From: Ptiloglossa arizonensis
Taxonomy: Eukaryota > Arthropoda > Insecta > Hymenoptera > Colletidae
Direction of reading: 5' to 3'
Length of the DNA: 64,000 nucleotides
NCBI RefSeq assembly: GCF_051014685.1
Contig: NW_027478859.1
Location: forward strand, 124,001 to 188,000
Shown: in pieces, positions 23,186 through 35,924 of the stretch
Layout: each line of letters begins with the position of its first letter
Position numbering within the stretch: the first letter of the stretch is position 1
Translations under genes and position numbers: made by a program
The notes under the pieces: generated by a model
The model's database searches: none
What the model saw: only the letters and a program-made list of their open reading frames with translations
What the model was told of the DNA's origin: nothing

Positions 23186-25309
23186 CCCTAGGCCATTCTG
23201 GTTAAGCGTTTGGAGCAGCAGAATTGCGAAAAATTTTTTGCCTTCTCAACCATTTCTTGGCTTCAAACTCCCATATCTCGCGAACGGATTGACCTAACCC
23301 AAAAATTCCTATTGCATCTGAAAGCAGAAACTCGCCCGATTATAACGGTATGTGTATTTTTTCCCTAGGCCATTCTGGTTAAGCGTTTGGAGCAGCAGAA
23401 GTGCGAAAAATTTGTTGTCTTCTCTACCATTTCTTGGCTTCAAACTCCCATATCTCGCGAACGGATTGACCTAACCCAAAAATTCCTATTGCATCTGAAA
23501 GTAGAAACTCGCCCGATTATAACGGTAAGTGTATTTTTTCCCTAGGCCATTCTGGTTAAGCTTTTGGAGCAGCAGAATTGTGAAAAATTTTTTGCCTTCT
23601 CTACCATTTCTTGGCTTCAAACTCCCATATCTCGCGAACGGATTGACCTAACCCAAAAATTCCTATTGCCTCTGAAGGTAGAAACTCGCCCGATTACAAC
23701 GATATGTGTGTTTTTTCTCTAGGCCATTCTGGTTAAGCGTTTGGAGCAGCAGAATTGCGAAAAATTTTTTGCCTTCTCAACCATTTCTTGGCTTCAAACT
23801 CCCATATCTCGCGAACGGATTGACCTAACCCAAAAATTCCTATTGCATCTGAAAGTAGAAACTCGCCCGATTATAACGGTATGTGTATTTTTTCCCTAGG
23901 CCATTCTGGTTAAGCGTTTGGAGCAGCAGAAGTGCGAAAAATTTGTTGTCTTCTCAACCATTTCTTAGCTTCAAACTCCCATATCTCGCGAACGGATTGA
24001 CCTATCCCAAAAATTCCTGTTGCATCTGAAAGTAGAAACTCGCCCGATTACAACGGTTTTTCTATTTTTTCCCTAGGCCATTCTTGTTAAGCGTTTGGAG
24101 CAGCAGAATTGTGAAAAATTTTTTGCCTTCTCTACCATTTCTTGGCTTCAAACTCCCATATCTCGCGAACGGATTGACCTAACCCGAAAATTCCTATTGC
24201 ATCTGAAAGTAGAAACTCGCCCGATTATAACGGTATGTGTATTTTTTCCCTATGCCATTCTGGTTAAGCGTTTGGAGCAGCAGAAGTGCGAAAAATTTGT
24301 TGTCTTCTCAACCATTTCTTAGCTTCAAACTCCCACATCTCGCGAACGGATTGACCTAACCCAAAAATTCCTGTTGCATCTGAAAGTAGAAACTCGCCCG
24401 GTTACAACGGTTTTTCTACTTTTTCCCTAGGCCATTCTGGTTAAGCGTTTGGAGCAGCAGAATTGTGAAAAATTTTTTGCCTTCTCTACCATTTCTTGGC
24501 TTCAAACTCCCATATCTCGCGAACGGATTGACCTAACCCAAAAATTCCTATTGCATCTGAAGGTAGAAACTCGCCCGATTACAACGGTATGTGTATTTTT
24601 TCCCTAGACCATTCTGGTTAAGCGTTTGGAGCAGCAGAATTGCGAAAAATTTTTTGCCTTCTCTACCATTTTTTGGCTTCAAACTGCCATATCTCGCGAA
24701 CGGATTGGCCTAACCCAAAAATTCCTATTGCATCTGAAAGTAGAAACTCGCCCGATTATAACGGTATGGGTATTTTTTCCCTAGGCCATTCTGGTTAAGC
24801 GTTTGGAGCAGCAGAAGTGCGAAAAATTTGTTGTCTTCTCAACCATTTCTTAGATTCAAACTCCCATATCTCGCGAACGGATTGACCTAACCCAAAAATT
24901 CCTGTTGCAACTGAAAGTAGAAACTCGCCCGATTACAACGGTTTTTCTATTTTTTCCCTAGGCCATTCTGGTTAAGCGTTTGGAGCAGCAGAAGTGCGAA
25001 AAATTTGTTGTCTTCTCAACCATTTCTTAGCTTCAAACTCCCATATCTCGCGAACGGATTGACCTAACCCAAAAATTCCTATTGCATCTGAAAGTAGAAA
25101 CTCGCCCGATTACAACGGTATGTGTAATTTTTCCCTAGGCCATTCTGGTTAAGCGTTTGGAGCAGCAGAATTGCGAAAAATTTTTTGCTTTCTCAACCAT
25201 TTCTTGGCTTCAAAGTCCCATATCTCGCGAACGGATTGACCTAACCCAAAAATTCCTATTGCATCTGAAAGTAGAAACTCGCCCGATTACAACGGTATGT
25301 GTATTTTTT
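23186..25309. repeat. 12-unit tandem duplication, copy 2 (2124 bp)
   Basis: This partner of 21062-23185 is nearly identical across all twelve units. Visible differences include CATTCTTGTTAAG at 24081 (CATTCTGGTTAAG in copy 1), and GGTATGTG against GGTACGTG at the very end. The last few units also resemble the segment just before 29733, which links this repeat to the 11-unit family downstream. Confidence 0.92.
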
Positions 25310-27786
25310 CCCTAGGCCATTCTGGTTAAGCTTTTGGAGCAGCAGAATTGTGAAAAATTTTTTGCCTTCTCTACCATTTCTTGGCTTCAAACTCCCATAT
25401 CTCGCGAACGGATTGACCTAACCCAAATATTCCTATTGCATCTGATGGTAGAAACTCGCCCGATTACAACGATATGTGTATTTTTTCCCTAGGCCATTCT
25501 GGTTAAGCGTTTGGAGCAGCAGAATTGCGAAAAATTTTTTGCCTTCTCAACCATTTCTTGGCTTCAAACTCCCATATCTCGCGAACGGATTGACCTAACC
25601 CAAAAATTCCTATTGCATCTGAAAGTAGAAACTCGCCCGATTCTAACGGTATGTGTATTTTTTCCCTAGGCCATTCTGGTTAAGCGTTTGGAGCAGCAGA
25701 AGTGCGAAAAATTTGTTGTCTTCTCAACCATTTCTTAGCTTCAAACTCCCATATCTCGCGAACGGATTGACCTAACCCAAAAATTCCTGTTGCATCTGAA
25801 AGTAGAAACTCGCCCGATTACAACGGTTTTTCTATTTTTCCCTAGGCCATTCTGGTTAAGCGTTTGGAGCAGCAGAAGTGCGAAAAATTTGTTGTCTTCT
25901 CAACCATTTCTTAGCTTCAAACTCCCATATCTCGCGAACGGATTGACCTAACCCAAAAATTCCTGTTGCATCTGAAAGTAGAAACTAGCCCGATTACAAC
26001 GGTTTTTCTATTTTTTCCCTAGGCCATTCTGGTTAAGCGTTTGGAGCAGCAGAATTGTGAAAAATTTTTTGCCTTCTCAACCATTTCTTGGCTTCAAATT
26101 CCCATATCTCGCGAACGGATTGAACTAACCCAAAAATTCCTATTGCATCTCAAAGTAGAAACTCGCCCGATTACAACGGTATGTGTAATTTTTCCCTAGG
26201 CCATTCTCGTTAAGCGTTTGGAGCAGCAGAATTGCGAAAAATTTTTTGCCTTCTCAACCATTTCTTGGCTTCAAAGTCCCATATCTCGCGAACGGATTGA
26301 CGTATCCCAAAAATTCCTGTTGCATCTGAAAGTAGAAACTCGCCCGATTACAACGGTTTTTCTATTTTTTCCCTAGGCCATTCTGGTTAAGCGTTTGGAG
26401 CAGCAGAATTGTGAAAAATTTTTTGCCTTCTCTACCATTTCTTGGCTTCAAACTCCCATATCTCGCGAACGGATTGACCTAACCCAAAAATTCATATTGC
26501 ATCTGAAGGTAGAAACTCGCCCGATTACAACGGTATGTGTATTTTTTCCCTAGGCCGTTCTGGTTAAGCGTTTGGAGCAGCAGAATTGCGAAAAATTGTT
26601 TGCCTTCTCTAGCATTTTTTGGCTTCAAACTCCCATATCTCGCGAACGGATTGACCTAACCCAAAAATTCCTATTGCATCTGAAAGTAGAAACTCGCCCG
26701 ATTATAACGGTATGTGTATTTTTTCCCTATGCCATTCTGGTTAAGCGTTTGGAGCAGCAGAAGTGCGAAAAATTTGTTGTCTTCTCAACCATTTCTTAGC
26801 TTCAAACTCCCATATCTCGCGAACGGATTGACCTAACCCAAAAATTCCTGTTGCATCTGAAAGTAGAAACTTGCCCGATTACAACGGTTTTTCTACTTTT
26901 TCCCTAGGCCATTCTGGTTAAGCGTTTGGAGCAGCAGAATTGTGAAAAATTTTTTGCCTTCTCTACCATTTCTTGGCTTCAAACTCCCATATCTCGCGAA
27001 CGGATTGACCTAACCCAAAAATTCCTATTGCATCTGAAGGTAGAAACTCGCCCGATTACAACGGTATGTGTATTTTTTCCCTAGGCCATTCTGGTTAAGC
27101 GTTTGGAGCAGCAGAATTGCGAAAAATTTTTTGCCTTCTCTACCATTTTTTGGCTTCAAACTCCCATATCTCGCGAACGGATTGACCTATCCCAAAAATT
27201 CCTATTGCATCTGAAAGTAGAAACTCGCCCGATTATAACGGTATGTGTATTTTTTCCCTAGGCCATTCTGGTTAAGCGTTTGGAGCAGCAGAAGTGCGAA
27301 AAATTTGTTGTCTTCTCAACCATTTCTTAGATTCAAACTCCCATATCTCTCGAACGGATTGACCTAACCCAAAAATTCCTGTTGCATCTGAAAGTAGAAA
27401 CTCGCCCGATTACAACGGTTTTTCTATTTTTTCCCTAGGCCATTCTGGTTAAGCGTTTGGAGCAGCAGAAGTGAGAAAAATTTGTTGTCTTCTCAACCAT
27501 TTCTTAGCTTCAAACTCCCATATCTCGCGAACGGTTTGACCTAACCCAAAAATTCCTATTGCATCTGAAAGTAGAAACTCGCCCGATTACAACGGTATGT
27601 GTAATTTTTCCCTAGTCCATTCTGGTTAAGCGTTTGGAGCAGCAGAATTGCGAAAAATTTTTTGCCTTCTCAACCATTTCTTGGCTTCAAAGTCCCATAT
27701 CTCGCGAACGGATTGGCCTAACCCAAAAATTCCTATTGCATCTGAAAGTAGAAACTCGCCCGATTACAACGGTATGTGTATTTTTT
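25310..27786. repeat. 11-unit higher-order family, first and longest member (14 units, 2477 bp)
   Basis: The family is recognised by its opening class A unit with CCAAATATTCC, CTGATGGTAG and ACGATATG. This member then carries a class B unit whose T run is one base short (CTATTTTTCCC, near 25838), so the length is 14 times 177 minus 1. Later marks are ACTAGCCCG, GATTGAACTAACC, CATTCTCGTTAAG, GACGTATCCC, CCTAGTCC and CGGTTTGACC. The opening unit recurs at 27787, 29733, 31679 and 33625. Confidence 0.85.
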
Positions 27787-29732
27787 CCCTAGGCCATTCT
27801 GGTTAAGCTTTTGGAGCAGCAGAATTGTGAAAAATTATTTGCCTTCTCTACCATTTCTTGGCTTCAAACTCCCATATCTCGCGAACGGATTGACCTAACC
27901 CAAATATTCCTATTGCATCTGATGGTAGAAACTCGCCCGATTACAACGATTTGTGTATTTTTTCCCTAGGCCATTCTGGTTAAGCGTTTGGAGCAGCAGA
28001 ATTGCGAAAAATTTTTTGCCTTCTCAACCATTTCTTGGCTTCAAACTCCCATATCTCGCGAACGGATTGACCTAACTCAAAAATTCCTATTGCATCTGAA
28101 AGTAGAAACTCGCCCGATTGTAACGGTATGTGTATTTTTTCTCTAGGCCATTCTGGTTAAGCGTTTGCAGCAGCAGACGTGCGAAAAATTTGTTGTCTTC
28201 TCAACCATTTCTTAGCTTCAAACTCCCATATCTCGCGAACGGATTGACCTAACCCAAAAATTCCTGTTGCATCTGAAAGTAGAAACTCGCCCGATTACAA
28301 CGGTTTTTCTATGTTTCCCTAGGCCATTCTGGTTAAGCGTTTGGAGCAGCAGAAGTGCGAAAAATTTGTTGTCTTCTCAACCATTTCTTAGCTTCAAACT
28401 CCCATATCTCGCGAACGGATTGACCTAACCCAAAAATTCCTGTTGCATCTGAAAGTAGAAACTAGCCCGATTACAACGGTTTTTCTATTTTTTCCCTAGG
28501 CCATTCTGGTTAAGCGTTTGGAGCAGCAGAATTGTGAAAAATTTTTTGCCTTCTCAACCATTTCTTGGCTTCAAACTCCCATATCTCGCGAACGGATTGA
28601 CCTAACCCGAAAATTCCTATTGCATCTGAAAGTAGAAACCCGCCCGATTATAACGGTATGTGTATTTTTTCCCTATGCCATTCTGGTTAAGCGTTTGGAG
28701 CAGCAGAAGTGCGAAAAATTTGTTGTCTTCTCAACCATTTCTTAGCTTCAAACTCCCATATCTCGCGAACGGATTGACCTAACCCAAAAATTCCTGTTGC
28801 ATCTGAAAGTAGAAACTCGCCCGATTACAACGGTTTTTCTACTTTTTCCCTAGGCCATTCTGGTTAAGCGTTTGGAGCAGCAGAATTGTGAAAAATTTTT
28901 TGCCTTCTCTACCATTTCTTGGCTTCAAACTCCCATATCTCGCGAACGGATTGACCTAACCCAAAAATTCCTATTGCATCTGAAGGTAGAAACTCGCCCG
29001 ATTACAACGGTATGTGTATTTTTTCCCTAGGCCATTCTGGTTAAGCGTTTGGAGCAGCAGAATTGCGAAAAATTTTTTGCCTTCTCTACCATTTTTTGGC
29101 TTCAAACTCCCATATCTCGCGAACGGATTGGCCTAACCCAAAAATTCCTATTGCATCTGAAAGTAGAAACTCGCCCGATTATAACGGTATGTGTATTTTT
29201 TCCCTAGGCCATTCTGGTTAAGCGTTTGGAGCAGCAGAAGTGCGAAAAATTTGTTGTCTTCTCAACCATTTCTTAGATTCAAACTCCCATATCTCGCGAA
29301 CGGATTGACCTAACCCAAAAATTCCTGTTGCATCTGAAAGTAGAAACTCGCCCGATTACAACGGTTTTTCTATTTTTTCCCTAGGCCATTCTGGTTAAGC
29401 GTTTGGAGCAGCAGAAGTGCGAAAAATTTGTTGTCTTCTCAACCATTTCTTAGCTTCAAACTCCCATATCTCGCGAACGGATTGACCTAACCCAAAAATT
29501 CCTATTGCATCTGAAAGTAGAAACTCGCCCGATTACAACGGTATGTGTAATTTTTCCCTAGGACATTCTGGTTAAGCGTTTGGAGCAGCAGAATTGCGAA
29601 AAATTTTTTGCTTTCTCAACCATTTCTTGGCTTCAAAGTCCCATATCTCGCGAACGGATTGACCTAACCCAAAAATTCCTATTGCATCTGAAAGTAGAAA
29701 CTCGCCCGATTACAACGGTATGTGTATTTTTT
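27787..29732. repeat. 11-unit higher-order repeat, 1946 bp, variant member
   Basis: It opens with the CTGATGGTAG class A unit (ACGATTTG here) and has GATTGTAACGG, GCAGCAGACGTGCG and CTATGTTTCCC near 28311. Its later units differ from those of the next two members. They carry CCCGAAAATTCC, CCCTATGCC and TTTTTGCTTTC, and so resemble the 12-unit repeat at 21062-25309. The member therefore looks like a recombinant between the two neighbouring families. Confidence 0.8.
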
Positions 29733-31678
29733 CCCTAGGCCATTCTGGTTAAGCTTTTGGAGCAGCAGAATTGTGAAAAATTTTTTGCCTTCTCTACCAT
29801 TTCTTGGCTTCAAACTCCCATATCTCGCGAACGGATTGACCTAACCCAAATATTCCTATTGCATCTGATGGTAGAAACTCGCCCGATTACAACGATATGT
29901 GTATTTTTTCCCTAGGCCATTCTGGTTAAGCGTTTGGAGCAGCAGAATTGCGAAAAATTTTTTGCCTTCTCAACCATTTCTTGGCTTCAAACTCCCATAT
30001 CTCGCGAACGGATTGACCTAACCCAAAAATTCCTATTGCATCTGAAAGTAGAAACTCGCCCGATTCTAACGGTATGTGTATTTTTTCCCTAGGCCATTCT
30101 GGTTAAGCGTTTGGAGCAGCAGAAGTGCTAAAAATTTGTTGTGTTCTCAACCATTTCTTAGCTTCAAACTCCCATATCTCGCGAACGGATTGACCTAACC
30201 CAAAAATTCCTGTTGCATCTGAAAGTAGAAACTCGCCCGATTACAACGGTTTTTCTATTTTTCCCTAGGCCATTCTGGTTAAACGTTTGGAGCAGCAGAA
30301 GTGCGAAAAATTTGTTGTCTTCTCAACCATTTCTTAGCTTCAAACTCCCATATCTCGCGAACGGATTGACCTAACCCAAAAATTCCTGTTGCATCTGAAA
30401 GTAGAAACTAGCCCGATTACAACGGTTTTTCTATTTTTTCCCTAGGCCATTCTGGTTAAGCGTTTGGAGCAGCAGAATTGTGAAAAATTTTTTGCCTTCT
30501 CAACCATTTCTTGGCTTCAAATTCCCATATCTCGCGAACGGATTGAACTAACCCAAAAATTCCTAATGCATCTCAAAGTAGAAACTCGCCCGATTACAAC
30601 GGTATGTGTAATTTTTCCCTAGGCCATTCTCGTTAAGCGTTTGGAGCAGCAGAATTGCGAAAAATTTTTTGCCTTCTCAACCATTTCTTGGATTCAAAGT
30701 CCCATATCTCGCGAACGGATTGACGTATCCCAAAAATTCCTGTTGCATCTGAAAGTAGAAACTCGCCCGATTACAACGGTTTTTCTATTTTTTCCCTAGG
30801 CCATTCTGGTTAAGCGTTTGGAGCAGCAGAATTGTGAAAAATTTTTTGCCTTCTCTACCATTTCTTGGCTTCAAACTCCCATATCTCGCGAACGGATTGA
30901 CCTAACCCAAAAATTCCTATTGCATCTGAAGGTAGAAACTCGCCCGATTACAACGGTATGTGTATTTTTTCCCTAGGCCATTCTGGTTAAGCGTTTGGAG
31001 CAGCAGAATTGCGAAAAATTTTTTGCCTTCTCTACCATTTTTTGGCTTCAAACTCCCATATCTCGCGAACGGATTGACCTAACCCAAAAATTCCTATTGC
31101 ATCTGAAAGTAGAAACTCGCCCGATTATAACGGTATGTGTATTTTTTCCCTAGGCCATTCTGGTTAAGCGTTTGGAGCAGCAGAAGTGCGAAAAATTTGT
31201 TGTCTTCTCAACCATTTCTTAGATTCAAACTCCCATATCTCGCGAACGGATTGACCTAACCCAAAAATTCCTGTTGCATCTGAAAGTAGAAACTCGCCCG
31301 ATTACAACGGTTTTTCTATTTTTTCCCTAGGCCATTCTGGTTAAGCGTTTGGAGCAGCAGAAGTGCGAAAAATTTGTTGTCTTCTCAACCATTTCTTAGC
31401 TTCAAACTCCCATATCTCGCGAACGGTTTGACCTAACCCAAAAATTCCTATTGCATCTGAAAGTAGAAACTCGCCCGATTACAACGGTATGTGTAATTTT
31501 TCCCTAGTCCATTCTGGTTAAGCGTTTGGAGCAGCAGAATTGCGAAAAATTTTTTGCCTTCTCAACCATTTCTTGGCTTCAAAGTCCCATATCTCGCGAA
31601 CGGATTGGACTAACCCAAAAATTCCTATTGCATCTGAAAGTAGAAACTCGCCCGATTACAACGGTATGTGTATTTTTT
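29733..31678. repeat. 11-unit higher-order repeat, 1946 bp
   Basis: Order of units: A (CTGATGGTAG), C (GATTCTAACGG), B, B (short T run before it, ACTAGCCCG), an E variant (GATTGAACTAACC, CTAATGCATCTC), a C/B chimera (GATTCAAAGTCCC, GACGTATCCC), E, D, B, B (CGGTTTGACC) and C (CCTAGTCC). The next member repeats this. 1946 is 11 times 177 minus the one base missing from CTATTTTTCCC. Confidence 0.92.
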
Positions 31679-32739
31679 CCCTAGGCCATTCTGGTTAAGC
31701 TTTTGGAGCAGCAGAATTGTGAAAAATTTTTTGCCTTCTCTACCATTTCTTGGCTTCAAACTCCCATATCTCGCGAACGGATTGACCTAACCCAAATATT
31801 CCTATTGCATCTGATGGTAGAAACTCGCCCGATTACAACGATATGTGTATTTTTTCCCTAGGCCATTCTGGTTAAGCGTTTGGAGCAGCAGAATTGCGAA
31901 AAATTTTTTGCCTTCTCAACCATTTCTTGGCTTCAAAGTCCCATATCTCGCGAACGGATTGACCTAACCCAAAAATTCCTATTGCATCTGAAAGTAGAAA
32001 CTCGCCCGATTGTAACGGTATGTGTATTTTTTCCCTAGGCCATTCTGGTTAAGCGTTTGCAGCTGCAGACGTGCGAAAAATTTGTTGTCTTCTCAACCAT
32101 TTCTTAGCTTCAAACTCCCATATCTCGCGAACGGATTGACCTAACCCAAAAATTCCTGTTGCATCTGAAAGTAGAAACTCGCCCGATTACAACGGTTTTT
32201 CTATTTTTCCCTAGGCCATTCTGGTTAAGCGTTTGGAGCAGCAGAAGTGCGAAAAATTTGTTGTCTTCTCAACCATTTCTTAGCTTCAAACTCCCATATC
32301 TCGCGAACGGATTGACCTAACCCAAAAATTCCTGTTGCATCTGAAAGTAGAAACTAGCCCGATTACAACGGTTTTTCTATTTTTTCCCTAGGCCATTCTG
32401 GTTAAGCGTTTGGAGCAGCAGAATTGTGAAAAATTTTTTGCCTTCTCAACCATTTCTTGGCTTCAAATTCCCATATCTCGCGAACGGATTGAACTAACCC
32501 AAAAATTCCTATTGCATCTGAAAGTAGAAACTCGCCCGATTACAACGGTATGTGTAATTTTTCCCTAGGCCATTCTCGTTAAGCGTTTGGAGCAGCAGAA
32601 TTGCGAAAAATTTTTTGCCTTCTCAACCATTTCTTGGATTCAAAGTCCCATATCTCGCGAACGGATTGACGTATCCCAAAAATTCCTGTTGCATCTGAAA
32701 GTAGAAACTCGCCCGATTACAACGGTTTTTCTATTTTTT

Positions 32740-32916
32740 CCCTAGGCCATTCTGGTTAAGCGTTTGGAGCAGCAGAATTGTGAAAAATTTTTTGCCTTCT
32801 CTACCATTTCTTGGCTTCAAACTCCCATATCTCGCGAACGGATTGACCTAACCCAAAAATTCCTATTGCATCTGAAGGTAGAAACTCGCCCGATTACAAC
32901 GGTATGTGTATTTTTT
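32740..32916. repeat. Representative class E unit
   Basis: Class E combines the AAGCGTTTGGAG start of classes B, C and D with the AATTGTG, CTCTACCATTTCTTGG and GAAGGTAG features of class A. It ends in GATTACAACGGTATGTG. It normally follows a class B unit and precedes a class D unit, as here, where D is at 32917 and B at 33094. It may be a class A unit that acquired the other start by recombination; that origin is inference. Confidence 0.75.
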
Positions 32917-33093
32917 CCCTAGGCCATTCTGGTTAAGCGTTTGGAGCAGCAGAATTGCGAAAAATTTTTTGCCTTCTCTACCATTTTTTGGCTTCAAACT
33001 CCCATATCTCGCGAACGGATTGACCTAACCCAAAAATTCCTATTGCATCTGAAAGTAGAAACTCGCCCGATTATAACGGTATGTGTATTTTTT
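32917..33093. repeat. Representative class D unit
   Basis: Class D is marked by AATTGCGAAAAATTTTTT followed by CTCTACCATTTTTTGG, where a C-to-T change extends the T run. It often has GATTATAACGG near the end. A subset at 3005, 6019, 7258 and 12211 shares CTCACATATC and CACCTGAAAG, which marks units descended from the same duplication. It usually sits directly after class E. Confidence 0.75.
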
Positions 33094-33624
33094 CCCTAGG
33101 CCATTCTGGTTAAGCGTTTGGAGCAGCAGAAGTGCGAAAAATTTGTTGTCTTCTCAACCATTTCTTAGATTCAAACTCCCATATCTCGCGAACGGATTGA
33201 CCTAACCCAAAAATTCCTGTTGCATCTGAAAGTAGAAACTCGCCCGATTACAACGGTTTTTCTATTTTTTCCCTAGGCCATTCTGGTTAAGCGTTTGGAG
33301 CAGCAGAAGTGCGAAAAATTTGTTGTCTTCTCAACCATTTCTTAGCTTCAAACTCCCATATCTCGCGAACGGTTTGACCTAACCCAAAAATTCCTATTGC
33401 ATCTGAAAGTAGAAACTCGCCCGATTACAACGGTATGTGTAATTTTTCCCTAGTCCATTCTGGTTAAGCGTTTGGAGCAGCAGAATTGCGAAAAATTTTT
33501 TGCCTTCTCAACCATTTCTTGGCTTCAAAGTCCCATATCTCGCGAACGGATTGGCCTAACCCAAAAATTCCTATTGCATCTGAAAGTAGAAACTCGCCCG
33601 ATTACAACGGTATGTGTATTTTTT

Positions 33625-34508
33625 CCCTAGGCCATTCTGGTTAAGCTTTTGGAGCAGCAGAATTGTGAAAAATTTTTTGCCTTCTCTACCATTTCTTGGC
33701 TTCAAACTCCCATATCTCGCGAACGGATTGACCTAACCCAAATATTCCTATTGCATCTGATGGTAGAAACTCGCCCGATTACAACGATATGTGTATTTTT
33801 TCCCTAGGCCATTCTGGTTAAGCGTTTGGAGCAGCAGAATTGCGAAAAATTTTTTGCCTTCTCAACCATTTCTTGGCTTCAAAGTCCCATATCTCGCGAA
33901 CGGATTGACCTAACCCAAAAATTCCTATTGCATCTGAAAGTAGAAACTCGCCCGATTGTAACGGTATGTGTATTTTTTCCCTAGGCCATTCTGGTTAAGC
34001 GTTTGCAGCTGCAGACGTGCGAAAAATTTGTTGTCTTCTCAACCATTTCTTAGCTTCAAACTCCCATATCTCGCGAACGGATTGACCTAACCCAAAAATT
34101 CCTGTTGCATCTGAAAGTAGAAACTCGCCCGATTACAACGGTTTTTCTATTTTTCCCTAGGCCATTCTGGTTAAGCGTTTGGAGCAGCAGAAGTGCGAAA
34201 AATTTGTTGTCTTCTCAACCATTTCTTAGCTTCAAACTCCCATATCTCGCGAACGGATTGACCTAACCCAAAAATTCCTGTTGCATCTGAAAGTAGAAAC
34301 TAGCCCGATTACAACGGTTTTTCTATTTTTTCCCTAGGCCATTCTGGTTAAGCGTTTGGAGCAGCAGAATTGTGAAAAATTTTTTGCCTTCTCAACCATT
34401 TCTTGGCTTCAAATTCCCATATCTCGCGAACGGATTGAACTAACCCAAAAATTCCTATTGCATCTCAAAGTAGAAACTCGCCCGATTACAACGGTATGTG
34501 TAATTTTT
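33625..34508. repeat. 11-unit higher-order repeat, partial last member (5 units)
   Basis: It has the first five units of the 11-unit order: A (CTGATGGTAG), C (GATTGTAACGG), B (GCAGCTGCAGACG), B (ACTAGCCCG) and the E variant (GATTGAACTAACC). It then leaves the pattern: the next unit reads GACCTATCCC and CCCTCGGCCAATCTGG rather than GACGTATCCC. The change marks the edge of this family and the start of the 4-unit duplication. Confidence 0.88.
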
Positions 34509-35924
34509 CCCTAGGCCATTCTCGTTAAGCGTTTGGAGCAGCAGAATTGCGAAAAATTTTTTGCCTTCTCAACCATTTCTTGGCTTCAAAGTCCCATATC
34601 TCGCGAACGGATTGACCTATCCCAAAAATTCCTGTTGCATCTGAAAGTAGAAACTCGCCCGATTATAACGGTTTTTCTATTTTTTCCCTCGGCCAATCTG
34701 GTTAAGCGTTTGGAGCAGCAGAATTGTGAAAAATTTTTTGCCTTCTCTACCATTTCTTGGCTTCAAACTCCCATATCTCGCGAACGGATTGACCTAACCA
34801 AAAAATTCCTATTGCATCTGAAGGTAGAAACTCGCCCGATTACAACGGTATGTGTATTTTTTTCCTAGGCCATTCTGGTTAAGCGTTTGGAGCAGCAGAA
34901 TTGCGAAAAATTTTTTGCCTTCTCTACCATTTTTTGGCTTCAAACTCCCATATCTCGCGAACGGATTGACCTAACCCAAAAATTCCTATTGCATCTGAAA
35001 GTAGAAACTCGCCCGATTACAACGGTTTTTCTATTTTTTCCCTAGGCTATTCTGGTTAAGCGTTTGGAGCAGCAGAATTGTGAAAAATTTTTTGCCTTCT
35101 CTCCCATTTCTTGGCTTCAAACTCCCATATCTCGCGAACGGATTGATATAACCCAAAAATTCCTATTGCATCTGAAGGTAGAAACTCGCCCCATTACAAC
35201 GGTATGTGTAATTTTTCCCTAGGCCATTCTCGTTAAGCGTTTGGAGCAGCAGAATTGCGAAAAATTTTTTGCCTTCTCAACCATTTCTTGGCTTCAAAGT
35301 CCCATATCTCGCGAACGGATTGACCTATCCCAAAAATTCCTGTTGCATCTGAAAGTAGAAACTCGCCCGATTATAACGGTTTTTCTATTTTTTCCCTCGG
35401 CCAATCTGGTTAAGCGTTTGGAGCAGCAGAATTGTGAAAAATTTTTTGCCTTCTCTACCATTTCTTGGCTTCAAACTCCCATATCTCGCGAACGGATTGA
35501 CCTAACCCAAAAATTCCTATTGCATCTGAAGGTAGAAACTCGCCCGATTACAACGGTATGTGTATTTTTTTCCTAGGCCATTCTGGTTAAGCGTTTGGAG
35601 CAGCAGAATTGCGAAAAATTTTTTGCCTTCTCTACCATTTTTTGGCTTCAAACTCCCATATCTCGCGAACGGATTGACCTAACCCAAAAATTCCTATTGC
35701 ATCTGAAAGTAGAAACTCGCCCGATTACAACGGTTTTTCTATTTTTTCCCTAGGCTATTCTGGTTAAGCGTTTGGAGCAGCAGAATTGTGAAAAATTTTT
35801 TGCCTTCTCTCCCATTTCTTGGCTTTAAACTCCCATATCTCGCGAACGGATTGATATAACCCAAAAATTCCTATTGCATCTGAAGGTAGAAACTCGCCCG
35901 ATTACAACGGTATGTGTATTTTTT
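34509..35924. repeat. Two tandem copies of a 4-unit repeat (708 bp each)
   Basis: Copies are 34509-35216 and 35217-35924. Shared marks are CATTCTCGTTAAG, CAAAGTCCC with GACCTATCCC, CCCTCGGCCAATCTGG, GTATTTTTTTCC, CCTAGGCTATT and CTCTCCCATTTC with GATTGATATAACCC. Differences include ACCAAAAAATTCC against ACCCAAAAATTCC, and CGCCCCATTACA against CGCCCGATTACA. Loss of the boundary amber codon (TCG) creates a 111-residue open frame in each copy. Confidence 0.92.

Larger units (their letters stand above)
31679..33624. repeat. 11-unit higher-order repeat, 1946 bp
   Basis: It is nearly identical to 29733-31678, with scattered single-base changes. The class C unit reads GATTGTAACGG with GTTTGCAGCTGCAGACG downstream, and CCTATTGCATCTG replaces CTAATGCATCTC. 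The GCAGCTGCAGACG mark is shared with the following partial member at 34005, so these two are closest relatives. Confidence 0.92.
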
